Positions 33,994 to 41,797 of a stretch of DNA of 64,000 bases are shown in pieces. The notes beneath the pieces were generated by a model. The model was not told the origin of the DNA. It saw only the letters and a program-made list of their open reading frames with translations, and made no database searches. The DNA is from Streptomyces sp. SA15. GTDB taxonomy: Bacteria; Actinomycetota; Actinomycetes; Streptomycetales; Streptomycetaceae. Made by a program: the position numbers and the translations under genes. The stretch is from the NCBI RefSeq assembly GCF_002291145.1, contig NZ_NTGE01000140.1, positions 23,796-87,795 on the forward strand. The letters run 5' to 3'. The number at the start of each line of letters is the position of its first letter. The first letter of the stretch is position 1.

Positions 33994-35075
33994 GAGGTCT
34001 CGCCTTCCGGGCCCGTCGGCCACAGCTTCGCGATGAGGTCGAGGGCCGCCCTCGCGGGCTCCGACTCGTCGTCGAGCAGCCGGAGGGCGTCGAGGAGAGC
34101 CTGTCCGCCGTCGCGGTGGTCGGCGCAGGCCTGGACGACGTAGAAGAGCTGGAGCCGGGGTCGGGGATGGGTGCGGATGGCGCGCCGGATGGGGGCCGGC
34201 AGCAGCCGGCGCAGCGCTGCCGCGTTGTCGTCCTCGACCTGAGGCACGTTCAGTAGAGCCTCGGCCAGCGCGAATTGGTCCCTGTCGGAGGGAGGCCCCG
34301 ACGGCTGTCGCAGTGTGGCCGGCCCGAGTGGCTCGGCCGGTGGGCGCGTGGACCGAATGCCTGGTCCCGTCCGCTCGGGTGCGGTCGGTATGGGCACACC
34401 GGGGTGCTCCAGCATCGGGTACAGCGTCGGCCACATCTGCGCCGCCGCCTCCAGGGGAAGCATCCACGCCACCTTGGCCTGCCGGTCGGCGTACGCGGCG
34501 GTGACCATGCCGACGACCCGTCGGCCGGCCGGGTCCCACACACCGGCACCGCTGAATCCATAGCCGACCCAGGCACCGACGGTGCCGAGCCCTTCCATCT
34601 GGATCCAGTCCCGGTGAGGGCCGCCCTGTCCCACCAGCCGAGCCGTGGAGACCAGCCCGTCGGGCGCTCCGGCCGGGTGGCCGCACACGCTCACCTCGCG
34701 CCGGTCCGGCTCGCCGCACACGCCGAGCCGTGCCGGGACCACGTCATGGGGCGGCGACCAGGCCGTGCGCAGGACGGCCAGGTCCCCGCCCGAACCACCG
34801 GCCAGCGGGCCGGGAAACCAGCCGTCCGGCACGACCCTCGCCTCGCCGGCCTCGATGTCCGGACGGCCGGGCACGTCGACCAGAACGGTGCGCTCCGGCA
34901 TCGCCACCGCACGGTCCCTGGCCGCTCCCACAGCCGACGCCACCACATGTGCGCAGGTCAGCACGGTACCGGGCATCACCAGGATGCCGGCACCGAGCAC
35001 GCCGCCGCCCGATGAGAGAACGCGTACTCTCCCTAAGGCCGACGAACCTGCCCTGTCCCCCTTGGCCACTGCCAC
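33990..35075 (-). CDS. Trypsin-like serine protease with C-terminal EAD2
   Basis: 361 residues, no signal peptide, so cytoplasmic. Trypsin-fold triad visible: His43 (VLTCAHVV), Asp98 (GGSGGDLAVLR), Ser175 (GYGFSGAGVWD). After a Pro-rich linker, residues about 262-350 (FALAEALLNVPQVEDDNAAALRRLLPAPIRRAI...LQLFYVVQACADH) form a second EAD2-like domain. It is first in the minus-strand operon and the most likely effector. GTG 35075 is used, GTG 35069 is possible. Codon 14 (35034-35036) is TTA, so translation would depend on bldA from the start of the operon. Confidence 0.88.
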   Translation of the reverse strand: MAVAKGDRAGSSALGRVRVLSSGGGVLGAGILVMPGTVLTCAHVVASAVGAARDRAVAMPERTVLVDVPGRPDIEAGEARVVPDGWFPGPLAGGSGGDLAVLRTAWSPPHDVVPARLGVCGEPDRREVSVCGHPAGAPDGLVSTARLVGQGGPHRDWIQMEGLGTVGAWVGYGFSGAGVWDPAGRRVVGMVTAAYADRQAKVAWMLPLEAAAQMWPTLYPMLEHPGVPIPTAPERTGPGIRSTRPPAEPLGPATLRQPSGPPSDRDQFALAEALLNVPQVEDDNAAALRRLLPAPIRRAIRTHPRPRLQLFYVVQACADHRDGGQALLDALRLLDDESEPARAALDLIAKLWPTGPEGETS

Positions 35076-35266
35076 GTCCCTTCCCCCGCGGGGTCCGTTG
35101 GCGGACGCCTCCCCGTTCGGACCAGCGTACGAAGCGCATGCGCCTGGTACACGGGCTACGTGTATCCCGGAGCTTTACCGGATGCGCCTTCGGTGAATCA
35201 TCGGGGTGGGTGCGGGCGTTGGAGGTGCTACGAGTGCCGGGCCGCCGGAACAGGGACGCGGGGCCG

Positions 35267-35686
35267 TCACGCCTCCCGCTGGGCGTCGATCTCGGCGATC
35301 AGTGCCTCGATACGCGTCCTGATCTCGTCGCGGATGGGCCGTACGGCCTCGACACCCTTGCCCGCCGGGTCCTCCAGGGCCCAGTCGAGGTACTTCTTGC
35401 CGGGGAAGATCGGGCAGGCGTCGCCGCAGCCCATGGTGATGACGTAGTCGGACGCCTGGACGGCCTCGGTGGTGAGGATCTTCGGCTTGGCGTCGGAGAT
35501 GTCGACGCCGACCTCCTTCATCGCCTCGACGGCGGCCGGGTTGACCTGGTCGCCCGGGATGGATCCGGCGGAACGGACCTCGACCCGGTCGCCCGCGAGG
35601 TGGTTGAGGAAACCGGCGGCCATCTGCGAACGCCCGGCGTTGTGGACACAGACGAACAGCACGGAGGCGAGCGGGCTGGAGGACAT
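35267..35686 (-). CDS. arsC: Arsenate reductase, low-molecular-weight phosphatase type
   Basis: 139 residues. VLFVCVHNAGRSQMAAGF holds the C-x5-R phosphate/arsenate loop (Cys13-Arg19), with further cysteines in ITMGCGDACPIFPGKKYLDW, the pattern of thioredoxin- or mycoredoxin-coupled ArsC enzymes that reduce arsenate to arsenite. Divergent from arsR and an aquaglyceroporin gene, which together would sense and export the product. Confidence 0.94.
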   Translation of the reverse strand: MSSSPLASVLFVCVHNAGRSQMAAGFLNHLAGDRVEVRSAGSIPGDQVNPAAVEAMKEVGVDISDAKPKILTTEAVQASDYVITMGCGDACPIFPGKKYLDWALEDPAGKGVEAVRPIRDEIRTRIEALIAEIDAQREA

Positions 35687-35753
35687 CGGTTCTTCCTTCG
35701 TTGCGGGATTCGGGGTCGGGCGCGGGGCGGATCCCGAGATCAGCCCAGGCTGG

Positions 35754-35786
35754 TATCAGCTCAGGATGATGTGACAGTATCAGTCC
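35754..35786. promoter_or_regulatory. arsR/arsC control region
   Basis: TATCAG recurs at 35754-35759 and 35778-35783 (24 bp apart) in the 100-bp gap between divergent arsC and arsR. TGTGACAGTAT ends 6 bases before the arsR ATG and can serve as a -10 element for a leaderless message. Probable ArsR operator. Confidence 0.5.
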
Positions 35787-36101
35787 ATGATGACGTCGGT
35801 CGACACTGATCTGATGCGGGTTCTGGCCGACCCGCTCCGCCTCCGGATCGTCACCCTCCTGGCCGAGGAGACGCTCTGCAGCACACACCTGATCGAGGAG
35901 ACGGGCGCCAAGCAGACCAACCTCTCCAACCATCTGAAGGTGCTGCGGGAGGCGGGTGTGGTGGACACGGAGCCGTGCGGCCGGTTCACCTACTACCGGC
36001 TCAAGCCCGACGTCATCGCCTCGCTCGCCGGCCGCTTCGCGGACCTCGCGGAGACCGCGCGCGCCACGGCCGAGAACAACGTGAAGCGGTCCTGCCCCTG
36101 A
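35787..36101 (+). CDS. arsR: ArsR-family metalloregulator
   Basis: 104 residues. Winged helix LADPLRLRIVTLLAEETLCSTHLIEETGAKQTNLSNHLKVLREAGVVDTEPCGRFTYYRL. Cysteines at TLCSTHL, EPCGRF and the C-terminal SCP could bind arsenite. ATG 35787 (or 35790) has no ribosome site, which together with a -10-like element close upstream suggests a leaderless transcript. It should repress itself, arsC and the downstream channel gene. Its stop codon lies inside the first unit of a 22-bp repeat array. Confidence 0.93.
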   Translation: MMTSVDTDLMRVLADPLRLRIVTLLAEETLCSTHLIEETGAKQTNLSNHLKVLREAGVVDTEPCGRFTYYRLKPDVIASLAGRFADLAETARATAENNVKRSCP

Positions 36102-36250
36102 TCCGCCTCTACGGCGAACTGATCCCGCCTCTACGGCGAACTGATCCCGCCTCTACGGCGAACTGATCCCGCCCCTACGGGGAACCGAACCCGCCCCTAC
36201 GGCGAACTGATCCCACCCCTACGGCGATCGATCCCCGCCCTTATGGCGAC
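36098..36250. repeat. 22-bp tandem repeat array, seven units
   Basis: Seven head-to-tail units of about 22 bp with core CTGATCCCGCCTCTACGGCGAA fill nearly the whole arsR-aquaporin gap (166 bp). Units 1-3 are almost identical and later ones diverge. No start codons or open frame with coding bias. Period equals two DNA turns. Confidence 0.88.
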
Positions 36251-36267
36251 TGCACCGAGGAGTCCTG

Positions 36268-37056
36268 TTGACCGCCACGCACGAGACCGCCGCGGAGTCC
36301 GCCGTATCCGCCGTCGGCCCGCAGCCCGCCCCGGGCGCCACTCCGCCCCAAGCTGCTTCCCCGCTGATCGCCAAGGCCGCGGCCGAACTCGTCGGCACGG
36401 CGGCGCTCGTCGCGGTCGTCGTAGGCTCCGGCATCCAGGCCACCGACCTGACGAAGGACGTCGGCGTGCAACTGCTGGCCAACTCCCTGGCCACCGTCTT
36501 CGGCCTCGGCGTCCTGATCACCCTGCTCGGCCCGGTCTCGGGCGCGCACTTCAACCCGGCGGTCACGCTGGCCGAGTGGTGGACAGCCCGCCGGGGCGGC
36601 CCCGGCGTGACCCTCCGCGAGGCCGTCGTCTACGTCGCCGCACAGATCACCGGCGCCATCGGGGGCGCCGTACTGGCGGATGCGATGTTCGGGGAACCGC
36701 TGGTGAAGTGGTCCACCCACGACCGCTCGGCCGGCCACCTCCTCCTCGGCGAGGTCGTCGCCACCGCCGGCCTGATCCTCCTGATCTTCGGCCTGGCCCG
36801 CACCGACCGCCTCCGCTTCGCCCCCGCCGCGGTCGCCTCGTACATCGGCGCCGCGTACTGGTTCACCTCGTCCACGTCCTTCGCCAACCCGGCGGTGACG
36901 ATCGGCCGCGCCTTCACCGACACGTTCGCGGGGATCGCGCCGGGGTCGGTCCCGGGGTTCGTCGGTATGCAGGTGGTCGGCGCGGTGGTGGGGCTGGCAT
37001 TGGTGGGGCTGATCTTCATGCGGGGGCGTGCGGGCGAGGACCGGCCGACGGCGTGA
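36268..37056 (+). CDS. MIP-family aquaglyceroporin (probable arsenite channel)
   Basis: 262 residues, six transmembrane helices with both half-helix signatures: SGAHFNPAVTLAEWW and TSFANPAVTIGRAF. Its place directly after arsR and near arsC matches arsenic operons in which an AqpS-type channel, in place of ArsB or Acr3, lets out arsenite. TTG 36268 has GAGGAG upstream. A Pro/Ala-rich N-terminal extension of about 30 residues precedes the first helix. No arsenite pump gene is visible nearby. Confidence 0.9.
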   Translation: MTATHETAAESAVSAVGPQPAPGATPPQAASPLIAKAAAELVGTAALVAVVVGSGIQATDLTKDVGVQLLANSLATVFGLGVLITLLGPVSGAHFNPAVTLAEWWTARRGGPGVTLREAVVYVAAQITGAIGGAVLADAMFGEPLVKWSTHDRSAGHLLLGEVVATAGLILLIFGLARTDRLRFAPAAVASYIGAAYWFTSSTSFANPAVTIGRAFTDTFAGIAPGSVPGFVGMQVVGAVVGLALVGLIFMRGRAGEDRPTA

Positions 37057-37064
37057 CGCACCCT

Positions 37065-37320
37065 GCGTGAGCAGGGAGTCGACCTGCGGATCTCACTCAT
37101 CCGCAGACCCAGCGAGCGCAACGAGCGCAGGACGTAGGCCTCCGCCACCGCGACGAAGGGGACCGAGGGCTGTCCCTTGCGAACTGGCTCGACTCGATGC
37201 TCGAGAGGCGCCCCGGCGGCTGTCCCTTTCAGCCAGTTCGTGAGCGTTGACGGCGGAAGCTCCAGGTGGGAGGCCGTCTCCGTAGGCGTGAGCAGCCCGT
37301 CCGTGAATCGGTCGACCATG
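37065..37320 (-). pseudogene. Truncated antitoxin-like (DUF433-type) gene fragment
   Basis: From ATG 37320, with an excellent GGGAGG upstream, the frame encodes MVDRFTDGLLTPTETASHLELPPSTLTNWLKG, then PSVPFVAVAEAYVLRSLRSLGLRMSEIR, which looks like the N-terminal HTH half of DUF433-type antitoxins. Similarity then ends and the frame runs on antisense through the aquaporin gene to 36630. The 3' half appears lost, probably when the arsenic genes were joined here. Confidence 0.5.
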
Positions 37321-37669
37321 ACCCGCCTCCCGCTGATCTCAGCCTCATGCTGTTCCACGAGGCGCAGCGAGGCGAGGATGACGACGGCCTGGGGATCGGC
37401 GTCGGCGAGTGTGGGTGTAGCGGGCTCGTCGCGCGGCGGGGACGCGGGCGCAGGGGCGGTGGCGGTGGGCAGAGGAGCCGCAGCACCAGAGGCAGCCGGT
37501 GCCGAGGCAGCCGGTGCCGGTGGATTGGTGTCTTCCGCAGGCTTGCGCGGCCGGGGCGGCGACGGCGGAGTGGGCTGGTCCCGGCCGGGCGGCACGAGTT
37601 GCGGGGTTGATCGTCGCCCGACGGTAGGGAGCTCGTTTTCCGCGCGTCCGTGGCTGCGGGGCGGTCGTT
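37321..37669. other. Region without a supported gene
   Basis: About 350 bp between the antitoxin-like fragment and the GyrB-like gene. On the minus strand one frame, continuous with the fragment, has a GC-rich third position and encodes a Pro/Ala-rich stretch ending DPQAVVILASLRLVEQHEAE, but it has no recognisable start or family. It may be the rest of a decayed gene. Confidence 0.4.
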
Positions 37670-38296
37670 TCAGGTGGTGCGCCGGTCGTCGACGCAGACG
37701 GAGAGGTGTGTCCATGGCGCGGTGAGCTGTGTCAGTTCGTCGGCGGTCGTGCTGCTCGCCGTGCGCAGGCGCTCGTCCGGGAGGAAGTGGACGATGGTCC
37801 CGGTCGTACGGTTGTCGGCGATCGGTTCCAAGTCGGTGGTGGGGACGCCGTGTTCGTATCGCTGGGTCCAGGATCCGTTGCGGCGGCGGTTGGTGTGGAC
37901 GAGCCAGGCACTGAGTGCGGCGACGGTGGACATGCCCCGGCGGGGGTGTTTGTCGGGCAGCGGTGGCGTGTCGGGGTGGTCGAAGAAGCGGAGGTCCTTC
38001 GTCGCCATGACCGGCTTCTTCACGACCTGGCCGTGTTCGTCGAGGCGTGTGTCGGTGCCCCGTCCGTCGTCGGCGACGGCCACGGAACCATCGGGGTGGA
38101 GGGTGATGCGGCAGTGCCCGCCGCTGTTGCATTGGGCCTCGTCGGCGGCATAGGCGACGACCTCCAGGATCAGATGCCGGATGCCGCCGGGGGCGAACCC
38201 AGCCGGGTTCTGGCGGATGTGCTCCAGGTGGTCGAGGTCGACGGTGCTCGCCCAGTCGTGTGTCGTAGTGCGCCAGGCAGCCCTTGGTGCGTCCAT
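37670..38296 (-). CDS. GyrB-like GHKL ATPase-domain protein
   Basis: 208 residues resembling only the N-terminal ATPase lobe of GyrB/ParE: LEHIRQNPAGFAPGGIRHLILEVVAYAADEAQ, then VAVADDGRGTDTRLD (the DxGxG Bergerat motif) and RGMSTVAALSAWL, HGVP...TGTIVHFLPDE. The transducer, TOPRIM and C-terminal parts of gyrase are absent. Free-standing GHKL proteins of this kind are found in Streptomyces; the role is unknown. The ribosome site before ATG 38296 is weak. Confidence 0.78.
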   Translation of the reverse strand: MDAPRAAWRTTTHDWASTVDLDHLEHIRQNPAGFAPGGIRHLILEVVAYAADEAQCNSGGHCRITLHPDGSVAVADDGRGTDTRLDEHGQVVKKPVMATKDLRFFDHPDTPPLPDKHPRRGMSTVAALSAWLVHTNRRRNGSWTQRYEHGVPTTDLEPIADNRTTGTIVHFLPDERLRTASSTTADELTQLTAPWTHLSVCVDDRRTT

Positions 38297-38401
38297 CCGA
38301 GAAGTATGCGGGGCGCCTCATTACGGTATGGGATGGAGTGCGGGCCAACTTGCTTCAATATGCGCCCCGGCCGCCTGCCGTCCCCTCCAGGGGCAGGAAC
38401 A

Positions 38402-38425
38402 GGACGGGGTCCGAGAACCCCGTCC
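38402..38425. terminator. Hairpin downstream of the 38446 gene
   Basis: GGACGGGGT (38402-38410) pairs with ACCCCGTCC (38417-38425) over a 6-base loop, just past the stop of the minus-strand conserved gene. Confidence 0.65.
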
Positions 38426-38445
38426 GCTACCCAGGAAACCCCAAC

Positions 38446-38877
38446 TCAGGGCCACACAAGGCAATAAGGCTGATGCCCCGCCTCATGCAACCGATGGCTG
38501 AAGTCCTGCCACTCATGCAGCAGTTGGTACACATTGAACGCGTCCCGAGGCCCACCCCGGTCCGGCACCGTCGACCAGATGAACGCCGCCGCGCCCACCG
38601 CCTCCTCGCCGATGCCGCGCAGAGGGTCGACGACCGTCATGGGGAGCTTGACCACGGCGTAGTCGGGGTGCAGGACGACCAGTTCGAGCGGCGGGACCTT
38701 GTGCAGGGGGACGCCCTCTATGCCGGTGAGGACCATCGCCGCCATCGTCTCCGGCTTGATCTTCGTGAACATGCCGTTCATGCCGAGCTCGTCGCCGCCG
38801 AGTTCCTCGGGGCGCATCGAGATCGGGACGCGGGCCGCGGTCGCGCCGTCCGGCGCGCCGAAGTACTTGTACGTCAC
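38446..38877 (-). CDS. Conserved Streptomyces protein of unknown function
   Basis: 143 residues from GTG 38877 (TYKYFGAPDGATAARVPISMRPEELGGDELGMNGMFTKIKPE...HRLHEAGHQPYCLVWP). No motif for a known enzyme, no signal peptide or membrane helix; a mixed alpha/beta soluble protein is likely. The frame continues upstream through a Gly-Gln-Thr-rich stretch that looks non-coding, so the GTG is preferred. It sits upstream of and divergent from hemL. I recognise the family as widespread and conserved in Streptomyces but cannot assign a role. Confidence 0.75.
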   Translation of the reverse strand: MTYKYFGAPDGATAARVPISMRPEELGGDELGMNGMFTKIKPETMAAMVLTGIEGVPLHKVPPLELVVLHPDYAVVKLPMTVVDPLRGIGEEAVGAAAFIWSTVPDRGGPRDAFNVYQLLHEWQDFSHRLHEAGHQPYCLVWP

Positions 38878-39636
38878 CCCCACCCGACCACCATTCCTGC
38901 TCCCCGCCCGCAGCCGGTCGACCCGTCGGTCGAGCCGGTCGGACTCACCAGTTCCACCAGTTCCACCGGGTTCTCCCTGGCCGCCCTGGCCACCCGGTAT
39001 TACGTGTCCCTGACGTGCTTCGTTCGATTCCTCCGCGTCGCGCCGGTGCCTTCCCCGCCGGGCACGTCGAGGACCCAAGTCGTCAGTCCCCTCGCCCAGT
39101 CCGCCACCGCGATGCATATCTCCACCCGACTGCTTTTCTAGGACGCGTGGCCCCCGCCGCGCAACCCGATCATCGTGTCAGTGACCTCCCCCACGGCCGC
39201 CCGCCGAAACGTGCGTTGAAACACCTGTCCGCAGGATCTTCGCAGGCCCTGAACAAGCGGCACTACAGATTTGCCCCCGTGAGCTGTGTGTATCAGGTCT
39301 CAGTCTCGCAGATGTCTCACAGATTGCGGGCGGGGAGACTGGCTGCCGGGTCAGTAGCGGCCGAGCGAGGCCCCCAAGACCGAGCCAACACCGAGCCAAG
39401 ACCGATCCCAGGCCGACCCGAGGCCGACCCGAGGCCGACCCGAGGCCGACCCGAGGCCGACCCGAGGCCGACCCGAGACCGATCCCAGGCCGATCCAAGC
39501 CCGATCCCACGCCGACCCGTGGCCACCCGGGTCACCCCCGCACCTCGCTGCCGTACGTCCCCCCTGGCCTACCCTGAGGAGGTCACTGGCAAGCGGAGAC
39601 CGAGAACGTCGGAGAAGGTCGGAGAAGTCGCAGGTC
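38878..39636. other. 759-bp non-coding spacer with repeats upstream of hemL
   Basis: No frame has a credible start, ribosome site or family. It contains GTTCCACCA-type triplication near 38945-38970, an 11-bp repeat array at 39368-39520, and two GTCGGAGAAG copies just before hemL. The hemL promoter must lie here. Confidence 0.5.
39368..39520. repeat. 11-bp tandem repeat array
   Basis: Six perfect copies of GAGGCCGACCC-type units cover about 39411-39476, flanked by degenerate copies (CCGATCC, CAGGCCGATCC). Because 11 is not a multiple of 3, all frames read as Arg/Pro/Asp or Gly/Ser/Arg repeats; it is non-coding. Confidence 0.85.
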
Positions 39637-40956
39637 ATGAGCGAAATGCCCTATTCATACGATGCGCCTGTCTCACAGGCTCTTTTCGACCGTGCGGCCG
39701 CCGTCACGCCCGGCGGCGTGAACTCCCCGGTGCGCGCCTTCCGCGCCGTGGGCGGAACGCCCCGGTTCATGGTGTCCGGCAGTGGTCCGTATCTGACCGA
39801 TGCGGATGGGCGCGAATACGTCGATCTCGTCTGTTCCTGGGGGCCCATGATCCTCGGGCACTCCCACCCCGAGGTCATCGCCGCCGTGCAGGACGCCGTC
39901 TCCCGCGGGACCTCCTTCGGTACGCCCGGTGAGGGAGAGGTCGCGCTCGCCGAGGAGATCGTGGCCAGGGTCGAGCCCGTCGATCAGGTGCGGCTCGTGT
40001 CCAGTGGGACCGAGGCGACCATGTCGGCCATCCGGCTCGCCCGCGGGTTCACCCGGCGCACCAAGGTGATCAAGTTCGCCGGGTGTTATCACGGGCACGT
40101 CGACTCGCTGCTCGCCGCTGCCGGATCGGGCGTCGCGACCTTCGCTCTTCCCGACACTCCCGGCGTCACCGGTGCCCAGGCCGGCGACACCATCGTGCTG
40201 CCGTACAACGACCTCGAAGCCGTGCACGAGGCCTTCCACCGGCATCCCGGCGAGATCGCCTGCGTGATCACCGAGGCCTCGCCGGGCAACATGGGCGTCG
40301 TGCCGCCGCTGCCCGGCTTCAACCAGGGGCTGAAGGACGCCTGCGCGAGCAATGGCGCTCTCTACATCTCCGACGAGGTCATGACCGGCTTCCGGACCAG
40401 CCGCGCCGGGTGGTACGGCGTCGACGGCGTCCGGCCCGATCTGATGACCTTCGGCAAGGTGATGGGGGGCGGCTTCCCCGCCGCCGCCTTCGGGGGGCGC
40501 GCCGATGTGATGGAGCACCTCGCGCCCGCCGGGCCGGTCTACCAGGCCGGCACCCTCTCCGGGAACCCGATCGCCACCGCCGCCGGTCTCGCCCAGCTGC
40601 GGCTCCTCGACGACGCTGCCTACGCCAAGGTCAACGCCGTGTCCGCGCAGATCCAGGCGCTGGTCTCCGAGGCGCTCACCAAGGAAGGCGTCGCGCACAC
40701 CGTGCAGAACGCCTCCAGCATGTTCTCCGTCTTCTTCACGGACCGTCCGGTCCGTGACTACGAGGACGCCAAGGCGCAGGAGTCGTACCGCTTCACCGCC
40801 TTCTTCCAGTCTCTGCTGGCGAACGGCGTCTACCTGCCGCCGTCGTCCTTCGAGTCCTGGTTCGTGTCAACGGCCCACGACGAACGGGCCGTCCAGCGGA
40901 TCGCCGACGCCCTTCCGGCGGCGGCCCGAGCGGCTGCGGAGGCCACGCAGGCATGA
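39637..40956 (+). CDS. hemL: Glutamate-1-semialdehyde 2,1-aminomutase
   Basis: 439 residues. Class III aminotransferase fold making 5-aminolevulinate in the C5 tetrapyrrole pathway. Motifs: TPGGVNSPVRAFRAVGGTPRF, VSSGTEATMSAIRLARGFT, GCYHGHVDSLL, ISDEVMTGFR and LMTFGKVMGGGFP with PLP-binding Lys near 274. ATG 39637 is used; ATG 39646 is possible. Its TGA overlaps the next ATG. Association with the downstream cytochrome c genes makes physiological sense for haem supply. Confidence 0.97.
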   Translation: MSEMPYSYDAPVSQALFDRAAAVTPGGVNSPVRAFRAVGGTPRFMVSGSGPYLTDADGREYVDLVCSWGPMILGHSHPEVIAAVQDAVSRGTSFGTPGEGEVALAEEIVARVEPVDQVRLVSSGTEATMSAIRLARGFTRRTKVIKFAGCYHGHVDSLLAAAGSGVATFALPDTPGVTGAQAGDTIVLPYNDLEAVHEAFHRHPGEIACVITEASPGNMGVVPPLPGFNQGLKDACASNGALYISDEVMTGFRTSRAGWYGVDGVRPDLMTFGKVMGGGFPAAAFGGRADVMEHLAPAGPVYQAGTLSGNPIATAAGLAQLRLLDDAAYAKVNAVSAQIQALVSEALTKEGVAHTVQNASSMFSVFFTDRPVRDYEDAKAQESYRFTAFFQSLLANGVYLPPSSFESWFVSTAHDERAVQRIADALPAAARAAAEATQA

Positions 40957-41660
40957 GCGACAAGAACGCGGCCACCAGCGCCACCGAAGGCGACATCACC
41001 GTCGTCCACCTCATGCGCCACGGTGAGGTCGCCAACCCGGACGGTGTCCTCTACGGCCGTCTCGCCGGCTACCACCTCTCCGAGCTCGGCCGGCAGATGG
41101 CCGACCGGGTCGCCGAGCACCTCGCCTCCCGCGACATCACGTACGTCTGCTCCTCCCCGCTGGAGCGGGCCCAGGAGACGGCGACCCCGATCGCCAAGGC
41201 GCACGGCCTGGACATCGCCACCGACGAGAGGCTCATCGAGGCCGAGAACGTCTTCCAGGGCAAGACGTTCGGTGTCGGGGACGGGGCGCTGCGGCGGCCC
41301 GAGAACTGGAAGCACCTCTTCAATCCTTTCAAGCCATCCTGGGGCGAGCCGTACGTCGACCAGGTCATCCGCATGATGGGCGCGCTCGACGCGGCCAAGG
41401 ACCGGGCTCGGGGGCACGAGGCCGTGCTCGTCAGTCACCAGCTGCCGATCTGGATCGTGCGGTCGTACGTCGAGAAGCGGCGGCTGTGGCACGACCCGCG
41501 CAAGCGGCAGTGCACGCTCGCGTCCCTGACGACCTTCACGTATCAGGGCGACAAAATCGTCTCCGTCGGCTACACCGAGCCGGCCCGCGACCTCGTCCCC
41601 GCCCACCTCCTCGCCGGTGCCAAGCCGGTGAAGGGGAAGGACAAGGCCTTCGGAGCCTGA
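40953..41660 (+). CDS. Histidine phosphatase (phosphoglycerate-mutase-like)
   Basis: 235 residues. HLMRHGEVANPDGVLYGRLAGYHLSELGRQMADRVA has the RHG catalytic motif; SSPLERAQETATPIA and VLVSHQLPIWIVRSY supply the other active-site residues. ATGA overlap with hemL means coupled translation. The reaction in haem synthesis, if any, is not known; such genes follow hemL in many actinobacteria. The C-terminal codons TTC GGA GCC TGA are repeated downstream in a decaying tandem array. Confidence 0.9.
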   Translation: MSDKNAATSATEGDITVVHLMRHGEVANPDGVLYGRLAGYHLSELGRQMADRVAEHLASRDITYVCSSPLERAQETATPIAKAHGLDIATDERLIEAENVFQGKTFGVGDGALRRPENWKHLFNPFKPSWGEPYVDQVIRMMGALDAAKDRARGHEAVLVSHQLPIWIVRSYVEKRRLWHDPRKRQCTLASLTTFTYQGDKIVSVGYTEPARDLVPAHLLAGAKPVKGKDKAFGA

Positions 41661-41714
41661 GACTTCTTCGGTGCATGAGGCTTCTTCGGTGCAGAGGCTT
41701 CTTCGGCGCCTGAG
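41645..41714. repeat. Tandem duplications of a stop-codon region
   Basis: The end of the phosphatase gene (CCTTCGGAGCCTGA) is followed by three similar 17-18 bp units (CTTCTTCGGTGCATGA, CTTCTTCGGTGCAGA, CTTCTTCGGCGCCTGA). They look like slippage copies of the gene's last codons. Confidence 0.7.
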
Positions 41715-41797
41715 CCCCGTAGGAGCAATACCTACGGTTCCTGTGGCGTGTTCGTGACGTTTGTCGCGAAATACGTGTGATCGACAGGAACCTCCTC

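Noticed and set aside
33994..34719. Extension of the VMAP-C frame through the protease gene
   Set aside because: It is an out-of-frame shadow of the protease; GTG 33993 gives a GTGA junction.
36630..38348. A 572-codon minus-strand open frame
   Set aside because: It runs antisense through the aquaporin gene and out of frame across the GyrB-like gene; only the 37065-37320 part looks like protein family sequence.
39015..39932. A 305-codon plus-strand open frame before hemL
   Set aside because: It reads through an 11-bp repeat array and out of frame into hemL; no ribosome site or homology-like sequence.
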